Under the pieces are notes generated by a model, which was not told the origin of the DNA, did not search any database, and worked only from the letters and a program-made list of their open reading frames with translations. From CAZVBV01 sp964509975 (GTDB taxonomy: Bacteria > Patescibacteriota > Gracilibacteria > UBA4473): a DNA stretch of 64,000 nucleotides. The DNA lies in contig CAZDZO010000002.1 in NCBI GenBank assembly GCA_964509975.1, forward strand, positions 1 to 64,000. The letters run 5' to 3'. Below, piece after piece: positions 1 through 6,594 of this stretch. Position numbers and translations under genes: made by a program. How positions within the stretch are numbered: the first letter of the stretch is position 1; the number at the start of each line of letters is the position of its first letter.

Positions 1-1
1 A

Positions 2-70
2 GGAGGAGGGGCTATGTTGGAATTTTTGGAAGGAAAGAAACTTCCGGGGATTGAGATATTGAAGGATTAA
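2..70 (+). CDS. pgk: Phosphoglycerate kinase, C-terminal end (partial)
   Basis: An open frame entering from the left edge encodes about 22 residues, reading GGGAMLEFLEGKKLPGIEIL then KD and a TAA stop. This matches the conserved C-terminal tail of phosphoglycerate kinase (GGGAS-LE-LEGK-LPG), the segment following the nucleotide-binding Gly-rich turn. The enzyme makes ATP from 1,3-bisphosphoglycerate in glycolysis. The rest of the gene lies outside the window, so only the tail motif supports the call. The Ser usually found after GGGA is Met here. Confidence 0.75.
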   Translation, partial: GGGAMLEFLEGKKLPGIEILKD

Positions 71-77
71 GATATCT

Positions 78-341
78 TTATTTTGGTTCTACATAGTGTA
101 AAAAACTTCTTTCGCATTCAAAAACCTCAAAACCTTTTTTTTCAAAGTATTCTATTTTTTCACAGCTTTCATCTTTCCAATTGCAATTTCCATCTCCTTT
201 AAAGAGTCGCAAACAATGAAAATACACTTTCATTGTCGTTTCGTTTACAACAAAGCAAATCCCCTGTTCTGGTCCTTTATCATCTTTCCTTGAATCAGCT
301 GCAAGTATTTCTGGAGCGAATTGGCACTTTTCTTCATTCAT
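78..341 (-). CDS. Small hypothetical protein, 87 aa
   Basis: I do not recognise this protein. It is soluble with no signal peptide, has four cysteines and several aromatic residues, and shows a beta-rich pattern (ICFVVNETTMKVYFHC). It converges on the end of pgk, with 7 nt between the two stops. A plausible minus-strand promoter (TTGACT at 374-379, TATATT at 353-358, 15-nt spacer) lies just upstream of the ATG, which makes a real gene more likely than a chance frame. No family or function can be assigned. Confidence 0.5.
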   Translation of the reverse strand: MNEEKCQFAPEILAADSRKDDKGPEQGICFVVNETTMKVYFHCLRLFKGDGNCNWKDESCEKIEYFEKKGFEVFECERSFLHYVEPK

Positions 342-352
342 CCATAGATGTG

Positions 353-379
353 AATATAATATTTATAAAACAAAGTCAA
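353..379 (-). promoter_or_regulatory. Candidate promoter for the 87-aa gene
   Basis: On the minus strand, a -35 TTGACT (374-379) is separated by 15 nt from a -10 TATATT (353-358). The ATG of the small gene is 11 nt beyond the -10. The spacer is shorter than the 16-17 nt seen at other promoters here. Confidence 0.4.
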
Positions 380-386
380 GACTCTC

Positions 387-452
387 TGTCATTTCTGCGA
401 ATGCAGGAATCTCTTGATCGATGATAGATTCCTGAACAAGTCAGGAATGACA
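387..452. repeat. REP-like imperfect palindrome
   Basis: Two small hairpins (TTTCTGC/GCAGGAA and TTCCTGA/TCAGGAA) are enclosed by outer arms TGTCATT and AATGACA. The whole 66-bp stretch is therefore an imperfect inverted repeat. Similar TGTCATYCC/GGAATGACA elements lie at 6562, 54401, 54528 and 60096 in gaps of this window. Confidence 0.55.
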
Positions 453-465
453 AAATGATGAAAAT

Positions 466-493
466 TTGCCAATCCCCCGCTTTTTCGTACAAT
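466..493 (+). promoter_or_regulatory. Candidate hppA promoter
   Basis: TTGCCA (466-471), a 16-nt spacer and TACAAT (488-493) form a sigma70-type promoter. It predicts a leader of about 29 nt before the ATG at 529. No Shine-Dalgarno sequence is visible in that leader. Confidence 0.5.
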
Positions 494-528
494 GCCCGAG
501 AATTTTTACTTTATAACTTTTCATCGGA

Positions 529-2565
529 ATGAATTATTTCCTCCTTGTTATTTTAACCAGTGTCCTGTCACTTATTGCGGCTGGTATTTTTTCTTTCTTG
601 ATTCTAAAAAAAGAGAAAGGAAACGACAAAATGAAAGAAATCGCTACAGCAATTGCTGATGGTGCGATGGCTTTTTTGTCTCGAGAGTACAAAGTGCTTT
701 CAGTATTTGTAATCGTACTTGCGATTATTCTTTATAAATTTCTTGATAACTCCGCTACACCGGATGTGAACGAAGGTCTTTTGACCTCGGGATCATTTAT
801 CTACGGAGCGATCTCTAGTGTTTTGGCTGGTTTCTTCGGAATGAAGATTGCCACAGCGGCAAATGTGAGAACCGCACAAGCAGCGACAAAAAACCTTGGA
901 AGTGCATTAACTGTCGCCTTCCGTTCAGGAGCAGTGATGGGACTTTCCGTAGTGGGTCTTGGACTTTTGGGACTTACAGTTCTCCTCTACGTATTCTTTC
1001 AAGTCATGGGACTTGATCAATCTGTGGCGCTCAATGTGATCACAGGATTCGGACTTGGAGCTTCTTCTATCGCGCTTTTTGCTCGAGTGGGAGGTGGTAT
1101 TTATACAAAAGCAGCTGACGTTGGAGCGGACCTTGTGGGAAAAGTAGAAGCAGGAATTCCAGAAGACGATCCACGAAATCCAGCGACTATCGCTGATAAC
1201 GTTGGTGACAATGTTGGAGATGTAGCGGGAATGGGAGCGGACCTTTTTGAATCCTATGTGGGCTCTCTTATTGCAGCACTTATTTTGGGAGTTGGAACGT
1301 TTGGAATGAACGGAATTTATTTCCCAATCGCATTGTCTGCAGTGGGAATCTTGGCTTCTATTGTCGGAAGTTTCTTAGTACGAGTTGGAAAGAATGGACA
1401 TATTCACAACGCATTAAAGAACGGTCTCTGGGCGGCTTCACTCATCGTTGTGGTGGCTGGATACTACTTGACTCAGTACTTCCTTGGAGCAGAAGCCTTG
1501 AACGTTTTCATTGCTATGGTTTCAGGATTGGCAGTTGGAATCATGATTGGACTCGTAACGGAGTACTACACTTCAGATCACTACAAACCAGTGAAAGATG
1601 TGGCAGACGCTTCAAAGACTGGAGGCGCTACAACACTTATTGCCGGACTCGCTCTCGGATACCGATCAGTGACTGTTCCTGTGCTTTTAATCTGTGTAGC
1701 TATCTTTACGGCATACCACTTCGCAGGACTCTACGGAATCGCAATTTCAGCGGTTGGAATGCTGTCCACTTTGGGAATCTCATTGGCAGTTGATGCTTAT
1801 GGACCAGTTGCGGATAACGCCGGAGGAATTGCTGAAATGGCGGGACTTGGAAAAGAAGTACGAGCCAAGACAGATGCACTCGACAGTGCCGGAAATACAA
1901 CTGCGGCCATTGGAAAAGGATTCGCAATTGGATCAGCGGCGCTTACCGCATTGGCTCTTTTCTCTGCGTACTCAGTAGCAGCAGGAATTGAAAGTATTAA
2001 CATTATGGATCCACGAGTAATTATCGGTCTCTTCATTGGAGGAATGCTTCCATTCATCTTCTCAGCTATGACAATGTCAGCGGTGGGACGGGCGGCGTTC
2101 GACATGATCGAAGAAGTACGAAGACAGTTCAAAGAAATCAAAGGACTTATGGAAGGAACAGCAAAAGGAGACACAAAGAAATGTGTAGACATTTCAACAA
2201 AAGCGGCGATTCGAGAAATGATTGTTCCCGGACTTATGGCCGTTATCGTGCCAGTAGCTGTGGGACTCGTTTTGGGAAGTGTGGCATTGGGAGGACTTTT
2301 GGCTGGAGCATTGGTTACAGGAGTTATGATGGCTATTTCTATGGCGAACTCAGGAGGTGCTTGGGATAACGCTAAGAAATACATCGAAGCCGGAGCGCTT
2401 GGAGGAAAAGGATCTGACGCGCACAAAGCGGCTGTTATCGGAGACACTGTTGGTGATCCATTCAAGGATACATCAGGACCTTCAATCAACATTTTGATTA
2501 AGTTGATGACCGTGGTTTCATTGATCTTCGCATCGGTATTTACAGCGACAGGATTGATTGGTTAA
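529..2565 (+). CDS. hppA: Membrane-bound ion-translocating pyrophosphatase
   Basis: The 678-aa polytopic enzyme hydrolyses pyrophosphate and pumps H+ or Na+ across the membrane. The signature DVGADLVGKVEAGIPEDDPR lies near residue 199, followed by the Asp-rich ADNVGDNVGDVAGMGADLFE. The C-terminal motif GDTVGDPFKDTSGPS is intact. Length and about 16 hydrophobic segments fit the family. In the segment GNTTAAIGKGFAIGSA, the Ala and Gly that mark K+-dependent enzymes replace the Lys/Thr of K+-independent ones, so a K+-dependent subtype is likely. Whether H+ or Na+ is pumped cannot be decided by eye. The gene has its own promoter and a terminator directly after it. It probably recovers PPi energy as an ion gradient in an organism with limited respiration (inference). 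Confidence 0.97.
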   Translation: MNYFLLVILTSVLSLIAAGIFSFLILKKEKGNDKMKEIATAIADGAMAFLSREYKVLSVFVIVLAIILYKFLDNSATPDVNEGLLTSGSFIYGAISSVLAGFFGMKIATAANVRTAQAATKNLGSALTVAFRSGAVMGLSVVGLGLLGLTVLLYVFFQVMGLDQSVALNVITGFGLGASSIALFARVGGGIYTKAADVGADLVGKVEAGIPEDDPRNPATIADNVGDNVGDVAGMGADLFESYVGSLIAALILGVGTFGMNGIYFPIALSAVGILASIVGSFLVRVGKNGHIHNALKNGLWAASLIVVVAGYYLTQYFLGAEALNVFIAMVSGLAVGIMIGLVTEYYTSDHYKPVKDVADASKTGGATTLIAGLALGYRSVTVPVLLICVAIFTAYHFAGLYGIAISAVGMLSTLGISLAVDAYGPVADNAGGIAEMAGLGKEVRAKTDALDSAGNTTAAIGKGFAIGSAALTALALFSAYSVAAGIESINIMDPRVIIGLFIGGMLPFIFSAMTMSAVGRAAFDMIEEVRRQFKEIKGLMEGTAKGDTKKCVDISTKAAIREMIVPGLMAVIVPVAVGLVLGSVALGGLLAGALVTGVMMAISMANSGGAWDNAKKYIEAGALGGKGSDAHKAAVIGDTVGDPFKDTSGPSINILIKLMTVVSLIFASVFTATGLIG

Positions 2566-2587
2566 ATCTCTTTTCTATCGCATAGTT

Positions 2588-2617
2588 AAAAAGCCCTGTG
2601 GTTGCAGGGCTTTTCTT
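2588..2617. terminator. Bidirectional terminator, hppA / 84-aa gene
   Basis: AAAAGCCCTG, a 6-nt loop, and CAGGGCTTTT form a symmetric hairpin with A-run and T-run flanks. It sits between the convergent stops of hppA and the minus-strand gene ending at 2640, so it can serve both. Confidence 0.85.
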
Positions 2618-2639
2618 GTTGATGGTTATGTTTTTTCGA

Positions 2640-2894
2640 TTACAATTCGTAAATTTGCTTAAGGATTTGTTCAACGTCCTTCTTTTCAGTTCTTAATACC
2701 CCACCAATAAGCAACATGGTTTCAGACCCTTTTGTTCCCCGGGAAACAAAGATGATGTCCAACTTAACGGCGTTAATAATGGGGTCTAATTTTCTGCTGG
2801 CTACTGTGAATATATAGGTTCCAGGAGCTCCACTAGCGAAAATCATTTTTTCTTTGATTTCCCTAAATTCAATAATTGATTCTCTGATTGCCAT
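2640..2894 (-). CDS. Small hypothetical protein, 84 aa, with structured leader
   Basis: I do not recognise this protein. It is soluble, with alternating hydrophobic strands (YIFTVASRKL, LDIIFVSRG, MLLIGGVLR) and an amphipathic C-terminal helix (KKDVEQILKQIYEL), resembling a compact alpha/beta domain. It has no signal peptide. Its mRNA begins with a conserved structured leader (2921-3037) that is duplicated upstream of the otherwise unrelated 118-aa gene at 3142-3498. The shared leader suggests common regulation of the two genes (inference). It ends at a bidirectional terminator shared with hppA. Confidence 0.6.
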   Translation of the reverse strand: MAIRESIIEFREIKEKMIFASGAPGTYIFTVASRKLDPIINAVKLDIIFVSRGTKGSETMLLIGGVLRTEKKDVEQILKQIYEL

Positions 2895-2920
2895 AATATT
2901 AGGTGTTTTTATTTATAAAA

Positions 2921-3037
2921 GATTAAACTTCCCACAATCCGCCGTAACGGACTGTTCGGAAGTTTAACGCATATCCGAACTGTCAAAGACTAAAACCATC
3001 AATGATTTCTCTTATTACGTGAATAGGAGAAATACAA
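2921..3037 (-). ncRNA. Duplicated structured 5' leader RNA, copy A
   Basis: On the minus strand this ~117-nt leader runs from just after the predicted transcription start to about 26 nt before the ATG at 2894. It contains hairpin 1 (ATTTCTC/GAGAAAT), a possible hairpin 2 (GTTCGGA/TCCGAAC), and a long hairpin 3: outer arm TTAAACTTCC/GGAAGTTTAA and inner arm ACAGTCCG/CGGATTGT around loop TTACGG. The 3' strand of hairpin 2 overlaps the 5' strand of hairpin 3, so the two exclude each other, as in attenuators and riboswitches. Copy B at 3516-3631 keeps the same pairings with compensatory changes. The ligand or partner is unknown. Confidence 0.6.
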
Positions 3038-3042
3038 GCACC

Positions 3043-3071
3043 TAATTAAACTTTTTGCAACCGAAAGTCAA
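3043..3071 (-). promoter_or_regulatory. Promoter of leader copy A
   Basis: The minus strand reads TTGACT (3066-3071), a 17-nt spacer and TAATTA (3043-3048). It places the transcript start at about 3036, at the 5' edge of the conserved leader. Confidence 0.6.
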
Positions 3072-3093
3072 GACCCCTATTGAATCATAAAAT

Positions 3094-3124
3094 AAAAAAG
3101 CCCTGCAAATGCGGGGCTTTTCTT
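3094..3124 (-). terminator. Terminator of the 118-aa gene
   Basis: An A-run, GCCCTGC, loop AAAT, GCGGGGC and a T-run form an intrinsic terminator 18 nt past the stop of the minus-strand gene. It separates that gene from the promoter of leader copy A. Confidence 0.85.
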
Positions 3125-3141
3125 GGTGGTTTTCAATTTCT

Positions 3142-3498
3142 TTACAACAGCTTGAACACTTTCTCGAAAAACTTTCTGTCATCCAGATCATCGAATTCTA
3201 AATCGTTCAGACTATCCTTGTGAGGGTGATTGTGTAAAAACACAAAATTGTCATCCGTATGGAACTCGAAAAAAGTTCGAACAGTGTCACCACTTGGCGA
3301 GTAGTAAAGCTTCTGAATTACAATATGTTCCAGGGGACGTCCTTGATACTTTATCCCTTTTCCCGAAATGTTAATAACGGAATGAAAGTTCTCAATTTTT
3401 TCGATAGTCTCCTTCAAAATTTTAAAAAGCTCCTTTTTGTGAGCTTGGTTCGATTTTTCGTCAACGTTGGGTAAAAAAGCATAATTGTTAAATTTCAT
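3142..3498 (-). CDS. Hypothetical protein, 118 aa, with structured leader
   Basis: I do not recognise this protein. The first half carries a charged helix (KKELFKILKETIEKIENF), then beta-like segments, a His-rich stretch (DDNFVFLHNHPHKD) and an acidic region (LNDLEFDDLDDRKFFEKVFKLL). It has no signal peptide or membrane span. It is transcribed from a strong-looking promoter (TTGACA-17-TAATAA) through leader copy B and ends at its own intrinsic terminator, so it is a monocistronic unit. It shares no visible sequence similarity with the 84-aa protein downstream that has the same leader. Confidence 0.65.
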   Translation of the reverse strand: MKFNNYAFLPNVDEKSNQAHKKELFKILKETIEKIENFHSVINISGKGIKYQGRPLEHIVIQKLYYSPSGDTVRTFFEFHTDDNFVFLHNHPHKDSLNDLEFDDLDDRKFFEKVFKLL

Positions 3499-3515
3499 AG
3501 TGATTTGATTTAAAT

Positions 3516-3631
3516 GATTAGACTTCCCACAATCCGCCGAAACGAACTGTTCGGAAATCTAATCTTGCCGAACTGTAAAAGACCAAAAACCATCAATGAT
3601 TTCTCGTATTACTTGAATAGGAGAAATACAA
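3516..3631 (-). ncRNA. Duplicated structured 5' leader RNA, copy B
   Basis: This is the second copy of the leader, about 80-85% identical by eye to 2921-3037. Hairpin 1 arms (ATTTCTC/GAGAAAT) and the hairpin 2 core (GTTCGG/CCGAAC) are unchanged. In hairpin 3 the outer arm reads GATTAGATTTCC/GGAAGTCTAATC, so an A-U pair of copy A is replaced by G-C and a C-G by U-G. The inner arm is ACAGTTCG/CGGATTGT, with a C-G to U-G change. Paired changes that keep the stem support RNA-level selection. It ends about 17 nt before the ATG at 3498. Confidence 0.6.
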
Positions 3632-3636
3632 ATACG

Positions 3637-3665
3637 TTATTAGGCTATTTACCACAAAGTGTCAA
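3637..3665 (-). promoter_or_regulatory. Promoter of leader copy B
   Basis: The minus strand carries a perfect -35 TTGACA (3660-3665), a 17-nt spacer and TAATAA (3637-3642). Transcription should start at about 3630, at the 5' edge of the conserved leader, as in copy A. Confidence 0.7.
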
Positions 3666-3676
3666 CAACTTCCCTC

Positions 3677-3699
3677 ATACTTCAGTTTAACTGAAGTAT
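3677..3699. repeat. Near-perfect 23-bp palindrome upstream of promoter B
   Basis: Arms ATACTTCAGTT and AACTGAAGTAT flank a single central T. It lies 11 bp upstream of the -35 box of leader copy B, roughly -47 to -69 from the predicted start. It could be an operator or activator site, or the terminator stem of nadK, although no T-run follows. Copy A lacks an equivalent. Confidence 0.45.
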
Positions 3700-3729
3700 C
3701 CAGTCAATAAAGAATTCTTTAATTATTAG

Positions 3730-3752
3730 ATCCTCTTATCAAGTAAGAGGAT
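3730..3752 (-). terminator. Possible weak terminator hairpin after nadK
   Basis: ATCCTCTTA, a 5-nt loop and TAAGAGGAT form a 9-bp hairpin about 35 nt past the nadK stop. The sequence after it is AT-rich but not a clean T-run, so termination is only possible. Confidence 0.35.
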
Positions 3753-3786
3753 GAGGAGGGATTTTAAATCCGAAATCGAAAATGGT

Positions 3787-4707
3787 TCACCGCTTCTCTC
3801 CCCAGCTCATCTTATTTCGCAACGTCTTGAAATAATGCGATTCTTTGAGTCTGATAAATTTTGCACGTCTGGTCGCTGTCTGAATAGACACCTCGTCGGT
3901 GGGTTTGAGTGTGAAATGAATCTGTCCATCAATCGTCATTGAAATCGCGTCAAATCGTCCCTCAAAGGTCAAATTTATTACTTTCCGTGGAGGAATAATG
4001 ATCGGTCGATGTGAGAGGGTATGAGGTGCTACAGGAGTAATCAAGATCGAGTGAATTTCTGGTGAAATAATTGGTCCGCCGACAGAAAGCGAATAAGCCG
4101 TAGATCCAGTGGGAGTCGCAAAAATAAGTCCATCGGATCTATACGTCGAAAGCACTCGACGATTTACTTTCACATGGTAGTTCGTCAGTCGCGCCAGTCC
4201 TCCGTGTCCAAATACAATATCATTGAGTGCATACGCTCGATACACTTTTTCTTTTTCTCCACGTTCATTCTTTCTCCACACAAATGCTTTCACAAGCATG
4301 CGAGTATCAACATGGAACTCTCCTTTAAAAATTTGTTCCATAGCTTCTAGTGCGTTCGTCGGACTCAGTTCAGATAAAAACCCTAATGTCCCAAAATTAA
4401 TTCCCAACAAAAGTCCTTCGCGATCCTTCTTTTGCAACGTTCGCATCATTTTTAAAATTGTTCCATCTCCTCCAATTCCAATTTTGAGATCAAATTTCTC
4501 ATCATCATCGATGAGTGGAATTTTGTTTTTGAGCATGGAAACTGTCCTGACATCTCCCGACACTTTTTTTACTTTATGTTTTTTAAAAAACTCAAGGAGC
4601 TCGTTTAGGAACTTGATTTCTTCTTTCTCTTTCGCAGGTTTATTATGCGTATAGATCGCAATGGATTGAAACTTCGTTTTTTCTTTCCGTGGATTCATCG
4701 ACTGCAT
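3787..4707 (-). CDS. nadK: NAD kinase
   Basis: The 306-aa protein phosphorylates NAD+ to NADP+ in the cytoplasm. The diagnostic GGDGT motif (IGIGGDGTILKMMRTL) lies near residue 78. The conserved segment GSTAYSLSVGGPIISP lies near residue 203 and is followed by the family stretch APHTLSHRPIII. An ND of the substrate-binding NE/ND motif is present (YALNDIVFG). Length is normal for bacterial NAD kinases. The next gene on the strand, yggS-like, begins upstream with its own promoter and ends 20 nt before nadK, so the two may be co-transcribed. The N-terminal MQSMNPRK leaves two close Met starts, and I kept the first. Confidence 0.96.
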   Translation of the reverse strand: MQSMNPRKEKTKFQSIAIYTHNKPAKEKEEIKFLNELLEFFKKHKVKKVSGDVRTVSMLKNKIPLIDDDEKFDLKIGIGGDGTILKMMRTLQKKDREGLLLGINFGTLGFLSELSPTNALEAMEQIFKGEFHVDTRMLVKAFVWRKNERGEKEKVYRAYALNDIVFGHGGLARLTNYHVKVNRRVLSTYRSDGLIFATPTGSTAYSLSVGGPIISPEIHSILITPVAPHTLSHRPIIIPPRKVINLTFEGRFDAISMTIDGQIHFTLKPTDEVSIQTATRRAKFIRLKESHYFKTLRNKMSWGEKR

Positions 4708-4727
4708 TATTCACGAAACACCGATTT

Positions 4728-5342
4728 TTACAAATCAAAAATGGCTTGCCCGACACGCACAATTTCAATGCCTTCTTCTAGTGCGATTTCAAAATCTCTC
4801 GACGTTCCCGCTGATATTTTACCTTCTGGCAGATGTTTATCACGAAGTCGCTTGAGTCCAATAAACTCAGCTCGTTTTGATTCATCAGAGAATCCTCCCG
4901 CTCCCATGGCAGAAATTCCGAGGATGGTAATATTTTCGAAGGCCTTCATGACTTCCAAAAATGCTGGTAATTCTTCTGGCAATATCCCTGATTTCTGCAC
5001 TTCTCGGGAAATATTTATTTGAATAAAGACTTCTGTTTTGCCAATGGAATTGAATTTCTCTGCGTGCTTTATTTCACAAAGAGAGTGAATAACCGAGCAA
5101 TGTTTCGCAATAGATGGAATGTTTCGTGATTGAATATTCCCAATAAAATGCATGTATTTCTGTGGAATATTTTTGGCTCCAATTTTATGAATTCTGTTTT
5201 CCCCCATCGCCAAGAAAGAAGGAAATTTGTTGAGTTGTTTAAAAATTTCTTGTGTTTCTTTTGGTTCAAAGTATTTAGTCACCACAACAACTTGTGATCC
5301 AGCTGATTCGATTTTTTTGAAGATTTCAGGTACGATTTTCAT
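4728..5342 (-). CDS. YggS/ProSC-family PLP homeostasis protein
   Basis: This 204-aa TIM-barrel protein belongs to the family that carries pyridoxal phosphate and buffers its cellular level. The PLP lysine context VVVVTKY is near the N-terminus. MGENRIHK, MHFIGNIQSRNIPSI, VIHSLCE and FIQINIS-REVQKSG follow in family order. The C-terminal phosphate-binding region AGTSRDFEIALEEG and IVRVGQAIF is intact. I chose the Met at 5342 because a TATAAT box (5350-5355) lies only 7 nt upstream of it, so the longer in-frame start cannot be transcribed from this promoter. This implies a leaderless mRNA. The protein is slightly shorter than the usual 220-235 aa. Confidence 0.9.
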   Translation of the reverse strand: MKIVPEIFKKIESAGSQVVVVTKYFEPKETQEIFKQLNKFPSFLAMGENRIHKIGAKNIPQKYMHFIGNIQSRNIPSIAKHCSVIHSLCEIKHAEKFNSIGKTEVFIQINISREVQKSGILPEELPAFLEVMKAFENITILGISAMGAGGFSDESKRAEFIGLKRLRDKHLPEGKISAGTSRDFEIALEEGIEIVRVGQAIFDL

Positions 5343-5349
5343 CGAACTT

Positions 5350-5355
5350 ATTATA
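5350..5355 (-). promoter_or_regulatory. -10 box giving a leaderless yggS-like mRNA
   Basis: A consensus TATAAT lies 7 nt before the start codon at 5342, so transcription should begin at or next to the ATG. No good -35 is visible. Confidence 0.55.
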
Positions 5356-5467
5356 CTTAAGAAGTTCAAAAGTTGAAAAGCTTAAAAGTCAAAAAGCAAA
5401 AGACAAATAACTGCCAAAGAAGTCCAAAAGCTGAAAACTATAAACTATTAACTATTAACCCCTCTAA

Positions 5468-6343
5468 ATGCCTCTAAAAAAACTCCTCTTCTTTGGAACG
5501 CCTGATATTGCCACGCCTACGCTTGAAGCTCTTGCTGAGGCTGAAAACATTGAAGTACTTGCCGTGTGTGTATTTCCCGATCGAAAAGTTGGACGCAAGC
5601 AAATACTCATTCCTTGTCCTGTGAAAGCAAGTGCTGAGAAATTAGGACTATCGATTGAAGAAATTGGAAGCAAAGACGATCTTGTGAACGTGATCAAAAA
5701 GTATGACTTCGATCTTGGAATTGTGATTGCTTTTGGCATGATCTTTCCAGGGGAAGTTTTGGAATCTGGGAAATTTGTAAATGTGCACTTTTCACTGCTT
5801 CCTCAGTATAGAGGGGCTTCTCCTGTGCAATCTGCAATTTTGAATAGTGACAAAGTGTCTGGAATTACCTTTCAACTAATGGAAAAAGAACTGGATGCGG
5901 GGGATATTCTTTTTCAGAAAGAATTTCCTATTGAAGGCAAAAGTACCTCCAATGTATTTCAAGCCTTTGCTGAATTCACCGCCGAACTCCTTCCTGAGTT
6001 CCTCGAACAAGATTGGAATTCTCACCCACAAAATAACGATGACGCGACTTTTTGTACAAAGTTTAAAAAGTCAGATGGGGAGATTTTTCCTGTTAAAGAA
6101 ACTGCCAAAGTTATTTATCAAAAATTTCTGGCTTTTGATTTGTTTCCGGGAATTTATAAAGCTACGAACAAAGGGAATGTAAAACTTACTGATGTGTCGT
6201 TAGAACCCTCTGAGCACTCTTATGAACTCCATTGTGATAAGAATACGATTCTTTTTGTAGATGAAGCACAGGTACCCGGAAAAATCCCTATGCCGATTCA
6301 AGAAATTTTGAGAGGAGCTCCGGGGTTGTTTGGAAAAATGTAA
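5468..6343 (+). CDS. fmt: Methionyl-tRNA formyltransferase
   Basis: The 291-aa enzyme formylates initiator Met-tRNA with 10-formyl-THF. The N-terminal LLFFGTPDIATPTLEAL is the standard family start. The catalytic and folate-binding segment VNVHFSLLPQYRGASPVQSA contains the Asn-His pair, and ELDAGDIL holds the catalytic Asp. A short C-terminal OB-like domain follows (YKATNKGNVKLTDVS, ILRGAPGLFGKM). It is divergent from the yggS-like gene across a 125-bp AT-rich gap full of AAAGTC/AAAAG motifs. It has no Shine-Dalgarno sequence. The protein is about 20-25 aa shorter than E. coli Fmt. Confidence 0.95.
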   Translation: MPLKKLLFFGTPDIATPTLEALAEAENIEVLAVCVFPDRKVGRKQILIPCPVKASAEKLGLSIEEIGSKDDLVNVIKKYDFDLGIVIAFGMIFPGEVLESGKFVNVHFSLLPQYRGASPVQSAILNSDKVSGITFQLMEKELDAGDILFQKEFPIEGKSTSNVFQAFAEFTAELLPEFLEQDWNSHPQNNDDATFCTKFKKSDGEIFPVKETAKVIYQKFLAFDLFPGIYKATNKGNVKLTDVSLEPSEHSYELHCDKNTILFVDEAQVPGKIPMPIQEILRGAPGLFGKM

Positions 6344-6594
6344 AAAGTAATATTAAAAATTTCTTAAATCCCGTCATTATCGCTTGGCGGCAATAATTGA
6401 AAATTAAAAAAGGGATAACCTTAATCATTGAACACATTTTTTGTTCAATCTTTTATTAAAAATATATAAATTATCTTCCCAAATTTAGTTTGGGATCCAT
6501 CTCATTAATAAAGATAATCCATATTGGAAAGACCTATCTTCTGAGTTTGATGAAGAATAATGGGTCCCAGCCTTCGCTGGGATGACTTTGTTTT
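6344..6594. other. Intergenic gap between convergent genes
   Basis: No gene is visible. The gap holds an 8-bp hairpin (ATTGAACA/TGTTCAAT, 6427-6449) and a CCCAGC/GCTGGG palindrome near 6562-6586 flanked by GGGTC and ATGAC, of the REP-like family scattered through the window. The latter may act as a terminator for the minus-strand gene ending at 6595. Confidence 0.5.
6562..6586. repeat. REP-like hairpin
   Basis: TCCCAGC, a short loop containing TTCG, and GCTGGGA are followed by TGAC. The arms resemble the elements at 49172, 54528 and 60096. A T-rich stretch follows on the plus strand. Confidence 0.45.

Noticed and set aside
1797..2492. 231-aa open frame antisense to hppA
   Set aside because: It has Pro/Ser/Ala-rich low-complexity composition, no promoter or family likeness, and hppA is intact on the other strand. 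It is a shadow frame.
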